Program-made: the position numbers and the translations under genes
Source of the DNA: Pantoea endophytica
GTDB lineage: Bacteria > Pseudomonadota > Gammaproteobacteria > Enterobacterales > Enterobacteriaceae
Direction of reading: 5' to 3'
Assembly (NCBI RefSeq): GCF_002858935.1
Contig: NZ_PJRT01000033.1
Location: 124,001 to 188,000, forward strand
Length of the DNA: 64,000 bases
Shown: positions 6,400 through 17,103 of the stretch, piece by piece
Position numbering within the stretch: position 1 is the stretch's first letter
Layout: each line of letters starts with the position of its first letter
The notes under the pieces: model-generated
The model's database searches: none
Told to the model about the DNA's origin: nothing
The model's input: only the letters and a program-made list of their open reading frames with translations

Positions 6400-7047
6400 A
6401 TGCTTTACCAAAAGGTGAACGCGCAAATGTGGCGAAATATTTGGGTGGTTGGCGATCTGCACGGTTGCCGCGCCCAACTCGATGCGCAACTGCTCAAGCG
6501 GGATTTCGATAAGCAGCAGGATCTACTGCTGTCTGTGGGCGATTTAATCGATCGTGGCCCGGACAGCCCCGGCTGCTTAGCGCTGATGCAGGAGCCCTGG
6601 TTTCGCTGCGTGCGCGGCAATCATGAGCAGATGGCGCTCGCTGCGCTGGATGGGCGCGACCAAACCTTGTGGATGATGAACGGCGGCGAGTGGTTCTGGC
6701 AACTCAAAGGCGCAGCGTTGATTGCTGCGCGCCATGCGTTGAAGCGCTGTGCTGAGTTACCGTTGATCCTGCATCTGGATTTCGGCGATCGCGTGGTGGT
6801 GATTGCCCACGCCGATTATCCCGCCAGTCATTATGCGTTAGGGAAAGAGGTTGACTGGCAGCAAGTGGTGTGGAGTCGCGATCGACTGGGACGCCATCAA
6901 CGCGGCAGTTCAGCCCACATCGATGGCGCCAGTGATTTCTACTTCGGCCACACGCCGTTAGAACAACCGCTCAATGTGGCGAATCAGCATTATATCGATA
7001 CCGGCGCGGTCTTCGGCAATCGCCTCACCCTGGTGCAGTTGCAGTAA
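6400..7047 (+). CDS. pphA: Serine/threonine protein phosphatase PphA
   Basis: 215-residue metallophosphoesterase of the PPP family. Motifs in order: GDLHGC (about residue 22), GDLIDRGP (about 51), RGNHEQM (about 77), and a C-terminal FGHTPLEQP with YIDTGAVFG. These are the residues that bind the dinuclear metal centre. E. coli PphA is linked to protein-misfolding signalling through CpxAR. The frame is open to 6271, but the ATG at 6400 matches the family N-terminus and length. It is convergent with rsmF, with three bases between stops. Confidence 0.95.
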   Translation: MLYQKVNAQMWRNIWVVGDLHGCRAQLDAQLLKRDFDKQQDLLLSVGDLIDRGPDSPGCLALMQEPWFRCVRGNHEQMALAALDGRDQTLWMMNGGEWFWQLKGAALIAARHALKRCAELPLILHLDFGDRVVVIAHADYPASHYALGKEVDWQQVVWSRDRLGRHQRGSSAHIDGASDFYFGHTPLEQPLNVANQHYIDTGAVFGNRLTLVQLQ

Positions 7048-7050
7048 CGC

Positions 7051-8475
7051 TTAGCGGAACAGACGTCCGTCGCGCACCAGTTCACGCGGATAGCTGTTTT
7101 TAATCCGATTACCCACTTTCTTCGCCAATCCCAGCGGCTGCTGCTGGTAAGTGACGATCACCTCATCCCGGCTGGGCAACGTGTCCGGATGAATATCCTG
7201 ACCGCGATACCAGGTTTCCGCTTCTGCATCGGTGAGTTCGAAATCCAGCGCGCTGCCTGGTTGCGTCAACGCCACGACCGCTTCATGCTGCCAGCGATAG
7301 CCTTTCGGGAAGGTTTCGGCCAACTTGAGGCCGATGCGCGAGAAGCGCACTTTACCCAGCCAACCCTCCAGCGCCGCCGGGAACAGCCACAGCTCTTTAT
7401 CGCGCTGCCACAGCGTGTGGTTGTCATCCCACTGCAAGCCGACTTTGGCCGCGGCCTGTTGCACTTCGGCGCTCAGCTTGCGGCTGGCCGGAGAGAAGGG
7501 CAGTTTGCCGACTTTGTAGGTTGGCGTTGGCAGCGCGGGAATGCTGGCGGTTTTACGCAGACGCGCAACGAAGAAACCTTCACTATCGAAAATCTGCGGG
7601 AATACGTGCAGGAAACCTTCGGCGGTTAACGCCTGATCGGCTCCGTCGAATAAACCGTTCAGCGGCACGATTTCAACCGCGTCGGGATAACGCTGCTGCA
7701 ACCAATGAATCACCTGCTGATTCTCGATTTGATTCAGTGTGCAGGTAGAGTAAATCAGCGTGCCGCCTGGCTGTAAGGCATGGAAAGCGCTGTCGAGCAG
7801 ATCGCGTTGGGTTTCCGCAATCGCTTCAGTGCTGGCCAGCGTCCAGTTACGCAACGCATCAGCATCTTTGCGCACCACGCCTTCGCCAGAGCAGGGCGCA
7901 TCGAGCAGAATGGCATCGAAACGCTCCGGCAGCGCGGCGCCAAATACACGGCCATCAAAATGGGTCAGCGCAACATTGCTGACGCCACAGCGGCTGATGT
8001 TAGCGTGCAGCACTTTAACGCGGCTGGCCGAGTATTCGTTCGCCAGAATGGCGCCTTCATTGCGCATCAGCGCGGCCATCTGGGTGGTTTTAGAACCGGG
8101 CGCAGCAGCCACATCCATCACCTGACGCGCATCGGGTGCGGCGTCAAACAGCGCGGTAACCGGCAGCATCGAGCTGGCTTCCTGAATGTAGAACAGTCCG
8201 CTCAGATGCTCCGCCACGCTACCCAGCGGCAGCGATTCGTCGTCACGCTCGATCCAAAACCCTTCGGCGCACCACGGAATGGGCGATAAGCGCCAGCCAT
8301 AGTCGGCGGTGCGGGCGAGGAAATCATCCACGCTAATTTTTAAGGTGTTGACGCGTAAGCTGCGACGCAGCGGTTGCTGGCTAATGGCGAGAAAGCGCTG
8401 CAGTTCGGCGTCGTCAGCAAGGCTGGCGCGCATCAGCGCGAGGAAATCTTCGGGAAAGCGATCGGACACGGGCAT
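7051..8475 (-). CDS. rsmF: 16S rRNA m5C1407 methyltransferase RsmF
   Basis: 474 residues (E. coli about 479). The N-terminal Rossmann methyltransferase domain has [13 protein letters not shown] for SAM binding, the nucleophile motif [13 protein letters not shown] and the second catalytic cysteine in YSTCTLN. The C-terminal region, from about residue 310, is the PUA-like RNA-binding part. It methylates C1407 of 16S rRNA on the 30S subunit. It stands alone between pphA and letB. Confidence 0.97.
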   Translation of the reverse strand: MPVSDRFPEDFLALMRASLADDAELQRFLAISQQPLRRSLRVNTLKISVDDFLARTADYGWRLSPIPWCAEGFWIERDDESLPLGSVAEHLSGLFYIQEASSMLPVTALFDAAPDARQVMDVAAAPGSKTTQMAALMRNEGAILANEYSASRVKVLHANISRCGVSNVALTHFDGRVFGAALPERFDAILLDAPCSGEGVVRKDADALRNWTLASTEAIAETQRDLLDSAFHALQPGGTLIYSTCTLNQIENQQVIHWLQQRYPDAVEIVPLNGLFDGADQALTAEGFLHVFPQIFDSEGFFVARLRKTASIPALPTPTYKVGKLPFSPASRKLSAEVQQAAAKVGLQWDDNHTLWQRDKELWLFPAALEGWLGKVRFSRIGLKLAETFPKGYRWQHEAVVALTQPGSALDFELTDAEAETWYRGQDIHPDTLPSRDEVIVTYQQQPLGLAKKVGNRIKNSYPRELVRDGRLFR

Positions 8476-8513
8476 CTACCGGGAAACGAAATGAGCGCGA
8501 AGTGTAACACGCG

Positions 8514-8545
8514 AAAAAGAATCGGGCAGCCAGGCTGCCCGATTT
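8514..8545 (-). terminator. Terminator of letAB
   Basis: On the minus strand, AATCGGGCAGCC/GGCTGCCCGATT forms a near-perfect 11-12 base-pair stem followed by CTTTTTC, just after the letB stop. It may also work weakly in the other direction. Confidence 0.8.
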
Positions 8546-8553
8546 GCTTAAGG

Positions 8554-11187
8554 TTAATGAGGGTCCGGAATCGCCGTGCCCCAGTCGCGCCACGCTTTCG
8601 GCGCTTCATCCTGTAGCAGGAAGTGTTTGTTGGCGCCGGCCTGCGGCGCTAATGGCACCGTCGGCGGCGTGGCAAACTGTACGCCGCCGCGAATGAACTG
8701 CTGGAAGGTGCCGGTTTTCAACACGCCGCCTATCAGACCGAAATCGAAGTTATAGCCGGAAGCCAGCCAGAACACCGAATTGTTGCGCACCAGATGCTGG
8801 TACTTTTTGCTGATACGCAGCGCGATCTGCACGCGATCCGCCATATTGCCCAGCGACGTTCCGGTGACGGTGCCCACTTCAACGCCCCGGAACAGCACTG
8901 GCGTGCCCACCGACAGCGATCCCGCGTCAGCGGCATCGACATATATCGTCAAGCCGTTCAGGTAGCGTGAATCGGTGATGGTGCTTTCCTGCAGTTCAAA
9001 GGTGCGCGCCGGCGAACCTTTGCCCGGATCGACGTTGAGATAAGGCTGCAGCAGCGTTTCGATATGGTTAACGCCCGCCGCAGAAATCTCCGGCGACACC
9101 ACCGAGAAGCGGCTGCCGATGCGCGCGAAGTCCTGCACGTATTCCGGATAAAGCACCGCTTTGGCGACAACCTGATTGTTATCAGAACTCAGCGCCAGTG
9201 ATTCAACCTGACCAATATTGATGCCGAGATAGCGAATCGGCATGCCCGCCGCCAGTTTGCTGGCATCGAAGGTGTGCAGCGTAATCTGGCTGCCAACTGC
9301 ACGCGCCGCGGTTTCAGACGAGTAAAGCACGCGTTTCACGCCTTTCGCTGCCTGCGCGCCGGTGAGATTATCGAAACTGATCGCGCCTTTGAGCGCGCGG
9401 TTGAGCGGGGACGCTTGTACCGTCAAACCGCTGCCGTTGAGCTGCACTTTCGCGCCACCTTCGGCCCAGAACACGCTCTCGCTGGTCAGCAACTTGCGAT
9501 ACTGCGGCTGGATATGAATCGAGATTTCAAACGCATCCGCGCGCGGCACTACATCCACCACTTCACCGACCTGGAATTTGCGGTACAGCAGCACTGAACC
9601 GGCCTGTACATCCGGCAAGCTTTTGGCGGTAAGTTTCAGCGTAGTTGGCGGCTGTTCACCCACGATGCCTTCTTCGGCACGTTCCGCATCCGCATATAAA
9701 GGATAACGACTGGAAGGATTGCCTTTCTCGCCAGGAATCAGGCGAATGCCGCCATCTACCCACTCGCGCGCGCTGGCGCCCAGCACTTTCATCCCGTCAA
9801 GTCCAAACTTCACATCAAGGCGGCTATTCACCACAAACTTGCTGTCAGCGTGCACCAGATTACGGTGCTCCGGATCGATGGCCGCCACAAAGCTGATGCC
9901 ATTTTCATCCAGCGTGCGTGAAATCACCTGACCGATTTTCATGCCATACAACATCACCGGCTGGCCGGCATCGATACCGTAGGTTTCCGGCGCGCTGAGT
10001 TTTACCGTCAGCACGTCAGGTTTCTGCAGCAGTGTTTCGCTGGCTGGCAACACGGTAAAGTGATCCTGCGGTTCGCCTTCGCCTGGCACCAGTTCAAAAG
10101 TATTACCGGTTAACAGGCTGCTGAGATTGGTGTCGGTCAGGCTGATCTTTGGCGTGCGCATTTCAATGCGCGTCCCGCTGCGCATCAAACCGGTTACTGA
10201 AGGATCAATCGTCAGCTCGCCGGTGACTTTGCCGCCATCCAGCAGGTTGAGTTTGGTTAAGGTGCCGACTTCCAGTCCCTGATACATCAGCGGTGTGCTA
10301 TCGGCTTTCAGGTTATCGCCGCTCGGCAGGTTCAGTTTCACTTGCACGCCGCGCTGACTGCGCGCCAAATCCGGATAGAGCTGGTAGTTGGCATCCACCT
10401 GAGCTTGCTCGCCGTCATTGGGTGAATCGAAGGCAATCGCGCCATTCACTAACGCGGCCAGGCTTTCCAGCTTCACTTTGGCACCGCTCAGGCTGACATC
10501 CGCATCAACGCCGGAAACATTCCAGAAGCGGCTCTGCTTTTTCACCAGATTGATAAAGCGGCGCTCAATCAGCACATCAATGGTGACGCCGTCGGTGCTG
10601 TTGTTGAGGCTGTAATCGTAAACGCGACCCACCGGAATTTTGCGGTAATAAACCAGCGAACCGGTGTTGAGCGAGCCGAGGTCGGGCGCGCGCAGGTGGA
10701 TAAGCAGTTCGCCGGTATTAACGCGATACTTCGGTTGGGTATCGAGTGCGGTGAAGTGATCGCTCTCTTTACCTTTACCCGGCATCATGCCGATGTAGTT
10801 ACCGCCGACCAGCGCATCAAGCCCGGAGACGCCCGCCAATGACGCTTTCGGCGTCACCAGCCAGAACTGAGTGTCTTCACGCAGTGCATCGCGCATGTCG
10901 CTTTTGATGCTGGCTTTAATCTGGATGCTGCGATAGTCATCACTCAGCACAATGCCTTGCACCGTACCCACTTCCACGCCCTGATAACGAATCGGCGTAC
11001 GGCCTGGCACAATCCCGTCGGCAGTCTGGAAGTTAATGGTGATCGTCGTACCGCGCTCCTGATAGTTGGTCCATAGCAGCCAGCCAGCAATCAGCAGGGC
11101 GATGATGGGCAATAACCAGAATGGCGAAATCTTGCGCTTGTTGCGCAGATTGGCGCTAGTCGGTGTAGTCGGCGTTTCCTGTTGCAT
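8554..11187 (-). CDS. letB: LetB (YebT) multi-MCE lipid transport protein
   Basis: 877 residues, the E. coli length. One N-terminal transmembrane helix (about residues 20-40) is followed by seven tandem MCE domains. The repeats recur with motifs such as [16 protein letters not shown] segments, [11 protein letters not shown] and [18 protein letters not shown]. Known LetB forms a stacked hexameric tube across the periplasm that carries phospholipids between the membranes. The start at ATG 11187 is chosen because it matches the E. coli N-terminus; an ATG two codons upstream is also in frame. The start overlaps letA by about 32 bases, which indicates coupling. Confidence 0.96.
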   Translation of the reverse strand: MQQETPTTPTSANLRNKRKISPFWLLPIIALLIAGWLLWTNYQERGTTITINFQTADGIVPGRTPIRYQGVEVGTVQGIVLSDDYRSIQIKASIKSDMRDALREDTQFWLVTPKASLAGVSGLDALVGGNYIGMMPGKGKESDHFTALDTQPKYRVNTGELLIHLRAPDLGSLNTGSLVYYRKIPVGRVYDYSLNNSTDGVTIDVLIERRFINLVKKQSRFWNVSGVDADVSLSGAKVKLESLAALVNGAIAFDSPNDGEQAQVDANYQLYPDLARSQRGVQVKLNLPSGDNLKADSTPLMYQGLEVGTLTKLNLLDGGKVTGELTIDPSVTGLMRSGTRIEMRTPKISLTDTNLSSLLTGNTFELVPGEGEPQDHFTVLPASETLLQKPDVLTVKLSAPETYGIDAGQPVMLYGMKIGQVISRTLDENGISFVAAIDPEHRNLVHADSKFVVNSRLDVKFGLDGMKVLGASAREWVDGGIRLIPGEKGNPSSRYPLYADAERAEEGIVGEQPPTTLKLTAKSLPDVQAGSVLLYRKFQVGEVVDVVPRADAFEISIHIQPQYRKLLTSESVFWAEGGAKVQLNGSGLTVQASPLNRALKGAISFDNLTGAQAAKGVKRVLYSSETAARAVGSQITLHTFDASKLAAGMPIRYLGINIGQVESLALSSDNNQVVAKAVLYPEYVQDFARIGSRFSVVSPEISAAGVNHIETLLQPYLNVDPGKGSPARTFELQESTITDSRYLNGLTIYVDAADAGSLSVGTPVLFRGVEVGTVTGTSLGNMADRVQIALRISKKYQHLVRNNSVFWLASGYNFDFGLIGGVLKTGTFQQFIRGGVQFATPPTVPLAPQAGANKHFLLQDEAPKAWRDWGTAIPDPH

Positions 11188-12400
11188 GTGCATCCCAGAT
11201 CAGGCGGCTATCAAGCCACTCTACAGCCATAATGGTCAGGACAACGGCGGCACCAAAATAGAAGGCGGCCGGTCCCATGGTGAAAGCCAGCAGCTGATCA
11301 CGATTGACCAGCGACATGGTTACAGCAATGACGAACAGATCCAGCATCGACCAGCGGCCCACCCAGGTGACGGCGCGCAGCAGGCGAATGCGGGTTTTTA
11401 AGCCCTGTTCGCATTTAAAGTGAATGCTGAGTAACAGAGTCAACATCACTAACACTTTGGTAAAGGGCACCAGAATGCTGGCGATAAACACCACCGCGGC
11501 CACCGGTATATTGCCCGATGCCAGTCCCAGAATGCCGGAGAAGATGGTGTCTTCACGGCGTGCGCCATTAACATAGACCACCGAAATCGGCAGCAAATTG
11601 GCGGGGATCAGCAGCACAATCGAGGCGATGAGCGCCGCCCAGGATTTCTGCAAACTGTGGCGTCGGCGGTAGTCAAGCGGCGTGTGGCAACGCGTGCAGC
11701 GCCCACGCTCATCGGCTACACCGGTTTGATGGCAATTCAGGCACACTTGCCACTCTTCAGGCGGGGAGGTGGGCATCGCTTGCGGATAATAGTGTTCCCA
11801 CAGTTGCTCGACGTTCAGGTGGATCAGCGTCAGCAGGCTCAGCACCGTCAGCGCAATATAGGCCACTAAACCGTAGCCCACTTCCAGTGAGGCGTAATCC
11901 TGCACTTTGATCGATGCCACCGCCACGCCGACCAGATAGATATCCAGCATCACCCACTCTTTGAGCTTGTCCATCATCAGCAGGACCGGGCGCAGGTTCA
12001 TTCCGAGCGCGTTGCCCACCCACAGATAGAGAATGCCGATGACCAGCGTAACCGGCGCGCCAATGGTGCAAAACGCCACCATTGAAGCGGTGAGGTTGTT
12101 GCCTTGCTGCGTCATTTGGATTACGCCCTCCAGCAGGCTGGCGTTAATACGCATGCCCAGCAGGCGAATATCAACCAACGGCAAGCTAAAGGCGAACGGC
12201 ATCAATACGATCATGACCACCGCCATGGCGGTGAGTCGCGTCATCGACCAGTCACGACCGCTCTGAATTTGTGCATGGCAGCGCGGGCAATAGGCTGTCT
12301 GATGCGATTTCACATCCGGTAAGGAAAAAAGGGTATCGCATTGCGGACAACGCTGATAACGTGCGTGGGGCAACGTCTGGCTGATAGCGTGAATTTTCAT
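11156..12400 (-). CDS. letA: LetA (YebS), PqiA-family membrane protein
   Basis: 414-residue inner-membrane partner of LetB. It has two PqiA repeats, each led by zinc-ribbon cysteines: CPQCDTLF with CPRCHAQ near the N-terminus, and CLNCHQTG with CTRCHT near residue 225. Each repeat then has about four transmembrane segments. Known LetA is thought to load lipids into the LetB tunnel. Its stop lies inside the start of letB, so the two form an operon. Confidence 0.95.
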   Translation of the reverse strand: MKIHAISQTLPHARYQRCPQCDTLFSLPDVKSHQTAYCPRCHAQIQSGRDWSMTRLTAMAVVMIVLMPFAFSLPLVDIRLLGMRINASLLEGVIQMTQQGNNLTASMVAFCTIGAPVTLVIGILYLWVGNALGMNLRPVLLMMDKLKEWVMLDIYLVGVAVASIKVQDYASLEVGYGLVAYIALTVLSLLTLIHLNVEQLWEHYYPQAMPTSPPEEWQVCLNCHQTGVADERGRCTRCHTPLDYRRRHSLQKSWAALIASIVLLIPANLLPISVVYVNGARREDTIFSGILGLASGNIPVAAVVFIASILVPFTKVLVMLTLLLSIHFKCEQGLKTRIRLLRAVTWVGRWSMLDLFVIAVTMSLVNRDQLLAFTMGPAAFYFGAAVVLTIMAVEWLDSRLIWDAHATGNADYTD

Positions 12401-12617
12401 AGGTGACGCAAGTGCCCATCGTTCGTTACGGTTACCGGCATGCTGAGTAGCGCAAAGTTGCCTGCAATATTCGGTGGTACCAGAATACGCTTATCCACCG
12501 ACTGCTAAGGGTATAGTAACTAACAGAATGATTCACCTTCTGCGCCTGGATTATTAGTGCTTATTTTAACAACTGAGTGACAACAAGGTCACCCCAGTGA
12601 CGAGTTATGGTTGAACA

Positions 12618-13118
12618 ATGAACAAAAAAGCTTTTTACGAGGATTTGAATCGCGATGTCCGCGCTCTGTTGGCGGGTGAAACCTCGTTCCTGGCCGCGCT
12701 CGGCAATTGCAGTGCACTGCTTTTTGAACGTCTGGAAGGCGTGAACTGGGCTGGATTCTATTTACTGACGGAACCGAACACGCTGGTGCTGGGCCCGTTC
12801 CAGGGCAAAATCGCCTGCGTACGTATTCCGGTTGGCAAAGGCGTGTGTGGAACCGCGGTAGCCGAGGACAAAGTGCAATTGGTGGAAGACGTGCACGCGT
12901 TCCCTGGCCATATCGCGTGTGACGCCGCCAGTAATGCCGAAATCGTGATTCCTCTGAAAGTAAATGGCACCCTCGTGGGTGTTTTAGACATTGATAGTAC
13001 GGTTTATTCTCGCTTCGATAGCGAGGACGAAGCGGGGCTGATGGCCCTTACCGACGGGCTTTGTGAAGTGCTGGCGGGCAGCGACATCGTAAAATTTATT
13101 CAGCTGACGCACAGCTAA
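12618..13118 (+). CDS. msrC: Free methionine-(R)-sulfoxide reductase MsrC
   Basis: 166-residue GAF-domain enzyme (YebR) that reduces free Met-R-sulfoxide. The family cysteines are present: GKIACVRIPVGKGVCGTA and GHIACDAASNAEIV, the latter carrying the resolving and catalytic residues. It is cytoplasmic. It stands alone ahead of proQ, with a 96-base gap. The window also encodes MsrB near 63.2 kb, which repairs the protein-bound R form. Confidence 0.96.
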   Translation: MNKKAFYEDLNRDVRALLAGETSFLAALGNCSALLFERLEGVNWAGFYLLTEPNTLVLGPFQGKIACVRIPVGKGVCGTAVAEDKVQLVEDVHAFPGHIACDAASNAEIVIPLKVNGTLVGVLDIDSTVYSRFDSEDEAGLMALTDGLCEVLAGSDIVKFIQLTHS

Positions 13119-13214
13119 TCGACTGGATCACATAGCATTTGGCGATGTTGTCATTATAATGTCGCCTGTTCATGCCTGCTCTGGTCGGCAAATCCGTTGT
13201 AATCAGGAAATTTC

Positions 13215-13895
13215 ATGGAAAATCAACCTAAGTTGAATAGCAGTAAAGAAGTCATCGCCTTTTTGGCGGAACGTTTTCCGCAATGCTTTAGCGCCGAAGG
13301 CGAGGCGCGTCCGCTCAAAATCGGCATTTTTCAAGATCTGGTCGAGCGTGTTCAAGGCGAACTGAGCCTGAGCAAGACGCAACTGCGTTCTGCCTTACGT
13401 CTTTATACCTCTAGCTGGCGTTATCTTTATGGCATCAAAGCGGGTGCCATTCGTGTCGATCTCGATGGCAACGCCTGTGGCGTGCTGGATGAGCAACACG
13501 TAGAACATGCGCGCAAGCAACTGGAAGAAGCGAAAGCCCGCGTTCAGGCGCAGCGCGATCAGCAGAAAGCGAAGAAGCGTGAAGCCGGTGAAGAGACCGC
13601 TGAACGTCGTCCGCGCAAGCCTGCTCCGCGTAAAGCTGCCGAAGGTGATGCAGCGCGTAAGCCACGTCCTCAGGCGCCGCGTGGGGCCGCGACTGAACGT
13701 GCAGCCGCACCGCAGCCACCGCGGGCCAAACCTGTCACTGATACCTCAACGTTGCAGCCCGGCCAGAACATCAAAGTGACTGCAGGCAAAGGTGCAATGG
13801 ACGCTACCATTCTTGAAATTACTAAAGATGGCGTTCGGGTTCAGCTCGCTTCCGGCATGGCTATGATTGTGCGCGCAGAACATTTGCAGTTCTGA
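13215..13895 (+). CDS. proQ: RNA chaperone ProQ
   Basis: 226 residues (E. coli 232). The FinO-like RNA-binding domain covers about residues 1-120 ([36 protein letters not shown]). A basic proline/alanine-rich linker spans about 120-175, and a C-terminal Tudor-like domain carries the [15 protein letters not shown] motif. It is a global sRNA/mRNA-binding protein. The stop is 19 bases before the prc ATG, so proQ-prc is an operon. SdsR in this window is the kind of RNA that ProQ can bind. Confidence 0.97.
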   Translation: MENQPKLNSSKEVIAFLAERFPQCFSAEGEARPLKIGIFQDLVERVQGELSLSKTQLRSALRLYTSSWRYLYGIKAGAIRVDLDGNACGVLDEQHVEHARKQLEEAKARVQAQRDQQKAKKREAGEETAERRPRKPAPRKAAEGDAARKPRPQAPRGAATERAAAPQPPRAKPVTDTSTLQPGQNIKVTAGKGAMDATILEITKDGVRVQLASGMAMIVRAEHLQF

Positions 13896-13914
13896 AACGG
13901 AGGCTGACCCTGGC

Positions 13915-15954
13915 ATGAACAACATTTTAAAGATCGGTATGATCGCGGGCCTGCTTTTAGCAGGCCCCACCTTTGGTGCAGATAATATTACCCGCGCCGA
14001 CCAGATCCCCCAGCTACACGAAGAGCCACAGCATCCCACCGTCAGCGAACGCGTTACCTCGCGTTTCACCCGCTCTCACTATCGTCAGTTCGATTTGAAT
14101 CAGGACTTCTCCGCGAAAATTTTTGATCGCTACCTGAATTTACTCGACTACAGCCATAACGTGTTGCTGGCATCGGATATCGCGCAGTTCGCCGATAAGA
14201 AAACTACCGTGGGTGATGAGTTCCGCAGCGGTAAGCTGGATGTGTTTTACGATCTCTACAATCTGGCGCAGAAACGCCGCTTTGAGCGCTATCAATATGC
14301 GCTGAGCGTGCTGAATCGCCCAATGAATTTCACCGGCAATGACACCATTGACATTGACCGGGCAAAATCGCCATGGCCAAAGAGCGTCGATGAGCTCAAC
14401 GCGCTGTGGGATGCCAAAGTTAAATATGACGAACTGAGCCTGAAACTGGCCGGTAAAGATGAGAAAGAGATCCGCGAAACGCTGACCAAGCGTTACAACT
14501 TTGCCATCCGTCGTCTGGCGCAAAGCAACAGTGAAGATGTGTTCCAGCTGGCGATGACCGCATTCGCGCATGAAATCGACCCGCACACCAACTATCTTTC
14601 GCCGCGCAATACCGAGCAATTCAACACCGAAATGAGCCTGTCGCTGGAAGGTATCGGCGCAGTGCTGCAGATGGATGACGATTACACGGTGATCAACTCG
14701 ATGGTCGCAGGCGGTCCGGCGGCGAAGAGTAAAGCGATCAGCGTGGGCGACCGCATTGTCGGTGTCGCTCAGCCGGGCAAACCGATGGAAGATGTGATTG
14801 GCTGGCGTCTGGATGATGTGGTTTCAAAAATCAAAGGACCGAAAGGCAGCAAAGTACGCCTGGAAATCCTGCCTGCTGGCAAGGGCACCAAAACCCGCAC
14901 CGTGACGCTGACGCGTGAAAAAATCCGTCTGGAAGATCGCGCGGTAAAAGGCACCGTGCATAACGTCGGCAAACAGAAAGTTGGCGTGCTCGACATTCCT
15001 GGCTTCTACGTTGGCCTGACTGACGATGTGAAGGTGCAGCTGCAGAAACTGCAGAAGCAAAACGTCGACAGCGTGGTGATCGATCTGCGTACCAACGGCG
15101 GTGGCGCGTTGACCGAAGCCGTTTCACTTTCGGGCCTGTTTATTCCAAGCGGTCCGGTGGTGCAGGTGCGTGATAACAATGGCCGCGTGCGTGAAGACAG
15201 CGATAACGACGGCATCGTCTATTACAAAGGTCCGCTGGTGGTGCTGGTCGATCGCTTCAGTGCTTCGGCTTCTGAGATCTTCGCTGCGGCGATGCAGGAT
15301 TACGGCCGTGCGCTGATTGTCGGTGAGCCGACCTTCGGTAAAGGCACCGTGCAACAGTATCGTTCGCTGAACCGTATCTACGATCAGATGCTGCGTCCAG
15401 AGTGGCCAGCGCTGGGTTCTGTACAGTACACCATTCAGAAGTTCTACCGCATTAACGGTGGCAGCACGCAGCGTAAAGGCGTAACGCCAGATCTGCTGAT
15501 GCCAACCGGCGTTGAAGCGGCAGAAACCGGCGAGAAGTTCGAGGACAACGCGCTGCCTTGGGACAGTGTGAATGCGGCAAGCTACACCAAAACCGGCGAT
15601 ATCGCGCCGCTGGTACCGCAGCTGACCAAAGAGCACGCCGATCGCATCGCTAAAGATCGCGAGTTCCAGTACATCATGAAAGATATTGCGCGTTTCGATG
15701 CGATGAAAGACAAGCGTAATATCGTGTCGCTCAATCTTGCCCAGCGTGAGAAAGAGAACCGCGAAGATGATGCACTGCGTCTGGAGCGCATTAACGCGCG
15801 CTATCAGGCGGAAGGTAAAGCGCCGCTGAAGAGCATCGAAGATCTGCCGAAAGACTATAAAGAGCCGGATCCGTATCTGGATGAAACGGTGAAAATCGCT
15901 AACGATATGGCGCAGCTGGAGAAATCTCAGCCTGCTGCCGCAACCGCGAAGTAA
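13915..15954 (+). CDS. prc: C-terminal processing periplasmic protease Prc (Tsp)
   Basis: 679 residues. Signal peptide cleaved after TFGA; PDZ domain at about 240-320 (LSLEGIGAVLQMDDDYTVI); S41-family protease core with the Ser-Lys dyad in DRFSASASEIF (Ser about 450) and EPTFGKGTVQQY (Lys about 475). It trims penicillin-binding protein 3 and, with NlpI, degrades MepS. The start at 13915 gives the signal peptide; GGAGG lies upstream. It is followed by a clear terminator. Confidence 0.97.
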   Translation: MNNILKIGMIAGLLLAGPTFGADNITRADQIPQLHEEPQHPTVSERVTSRFTRSHYRQFDLNQDFSAKIFDRYLNLLDYSHNVLLASDIAQFADKKTTVGDEFRSGKLDVFYDLYNLAQKRRFERYQYALSVLNRPMNFTGNDTIDIDRAKSPWPKSVDELNALWDAKVKYDELSLKLAGKDEKEIRETLTKRYNFAIRRLAQSNSEDVFQLAMTAFAHEIDPHTNYLSPRNTEQFNTEMSLSLEGIGAVLQMDDDYTVINSMVAGGPAAKSKAISVGDRIVGVAQPGKPMEDVIGWRLDDVVSKIKGPKGSKVRLEILPAGKGTKTRTVTLTREKIRLEDRAVKGTVHNVGKQKVGVLDIPGFYVGLTDDVKVQLQKLQKQNVDSVVIDLRTNGGGALTEAVSLSGLFIPSGPVVQVRDNNGRVREDSDNDGIVYYKGPLVVLVDRFSASASEIFAAAMQDYGRALIVGEPTFGKGTVQQYRSLNRIYDQMLRPEWPALGSVQYTIQKFYRINGGSTQRKGVTPDLLMPTGVEAAETGEKFEDNALPWDSVNAASYTKTGDIAPLVPQLTKEHADRIAKDREFQYIMKDIARFDAMKDKRNIVSLNLAQREKENREDDALRLERINARYQAEGKAPLKSIEDLPKDYKEPDPYLDETVKIANDMAQLEKSQPAAATAK

Positions 15955-15969
15955 CCGTCTGGCTTGTGA

Positions 15970-15999
15970 AATAGCACCGCTTCGGCGGTGCTTTTTTTT
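15970..15999 (+). terminator. Terminator of proQ-prc
   Basis: AGCACCGC-TTCG-GCGGTGCT followed by seven T: a strong tetraloop hairpin. Confidence 0.93.
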
Positions 16000-16098
16000 A
16001 CGCTAAAATCGTTGTTAAGCGCCGCTGATGCAGCGATTTGCGCACTTCACTGCCTAATGTAAAGTTATGTCTTTTTAGACACTTAAAGATTAAGGTTG

Positions 16099-16124
16099 CT
16101 TGAAATGCGCGGCGATGACCATAG
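16099..16124 (+). promoter_or_regulatory. Possible sigma-32 promoter of htpX
   Basis: CTTGAAA (16099-16105) is a perfect heat-shock -35. After 12-13 bases comes ACCATA, an imperfect match to the CCCCAT -10. E. coli htpX is heat-shock inducible. The start would be near 16132, leaving a 40-base leader. Confidence 0.45.
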
Positions 16125-16174
16125 GATAGATATCCGCGCATATGCGCGTGCACAACTGAGGAAGATTAACGTTT

Positions 16175-17056
16175 ATGATGCGTATTGCTCTTTTCCTGCT
16201 CACCAACCTGGCGGTGATGTTGGTATTCGGACTGATTTTGAGTCTGACAGGAATCCAGTCAAGCAGTGTTATGGGTCTGATGATTATGGCAGGTCTGTTT
16301 GGCTTCGGCGGTGCGTTTGTTTCACTGCTGATGTCTAAATGGATGGCGTTACGATCCGTTGGCGGTGAAGTCATTGAACAACCGCGTAATGAGACGGAGC
16401 GCTGGCTGATGGATACCGTCGGCCGCCAGGCACAACAGGCTGGCATTGCGATGCCGCAGGTGGCGATTTATCACGCGCCCGACATTAACGCCTTTGCGAC
16501 AGGCGCGCGCCGTGACGCGTCGCTGGTCGCTGTTTCCACCGGTCTGTTGCAAAACATGAGCCGTGATGAAGCTGAAGCGGTGCTGGCGCACGAAATCGCC
16601 CATATCGCCAACGGTGACATGATCACCATGACGCTGATTCAGGGTGTGGTGAACACCTTTGTGATCTTCATCTCGCGCATTTTGGCGCAGATCGCTTCCG
16701 GCTTCCTGTCGGGTAACCGCGACGGTGAAGAGAGCAGCAACGGAAATCCGATGGTGTATTTCGCGGTCTCGATGGTGTTGGAACTGCTGTTTGGCTTCCT
16801 CGCCAGCATCATCACCATGTGGTTCTCACGTCACCGTGAATTCCACGCCGATGCGGGTTCTGCCAAACTGGTTGGACGCGAGAAGATGATTGCCGCACTG
16901 CAGCGTCTGAAAACCAGCTACGAGCCGCAGGAGCCAAGCAGCATGATGGCATTCTGCATCAACGGTAAAAATAAATCGTTGAGCGAGCTGTTCATGTCGC
17001 ATCCGCCGCTCGATAAACGTATCGAAGCGCTGCGTAGCGGTGAATACCTGAAGTAG
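16175..17056 (+). CDS. htpX: Membrane-bound zinc metalloprotease HtpX
   Basis: 293-residue M48 protease. Two N-terminal transmembrane helices are followed by the zinc motif HEIAH at about residue 140 and the third ligand region ([14 protein letters not shown], about 223). A further hydrophobic pair, about 155-205, carries the other membrane segments. It works with FtsH in inner-membrane protein quality control. The N-terminus [15 protein letters not shown] matches E. coli. A bidirectional terminator separates it from yebQ. Confidence 0.97.
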   Translation: MMRIALFLLTNLAVMLVFGLILSLTGIQSSSVMGLMIMAGLFGFGGAFVSLLMSKWMALRSVGGEVIEQPRNETERWLMDTVGRQAQQAGIAMPQVAIYHAPDINAFATGARRDASLVAVSTGLLQNMSRDEAEAVLAHEIAHIANGDMITMTLIQGVVNTFVIFISRILAQIASGFLSGNRDGEESSNGNPMVYFAVSMVLELLFGFLASIITMWFSRHREFHADAGSAKLVGREKMIAALQRLKTSYEPQEPSSMMAFCINGKNKSLSELFMSHPPLDKRIEALRSGEYLK

Positions 17057-17069
17057 TCGTTAATAGACA

Positions 17070-17103
17070 GAAAAAAGGGCGCCAGATGGCGCCCTTGCTG
17101 TTT
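17070..17103. terminator. Bidirectional terminator, htpX / yebQ
   Basis: Stem GGGCGCCA-GA-TGGCGCCC flanked by AAAAAA on the left and TTGCTGTTT on the right. It can serve htpX on plus and yebQ on minus. Confidence 0.85.

Noticed and set aside
8554..11187. Repeated similar blocks within letB as a possible DNA repeat
   Set aside because: They are the tandem MCE protein domains; nucleotide identity between copies is low.
12491..12500. DnaA-box-like TTATCCACC upstream of msrC
   Set aside because: A single 9-mer with one mismatch, no cluster and no AT-rich unwinding element; expected by chance.
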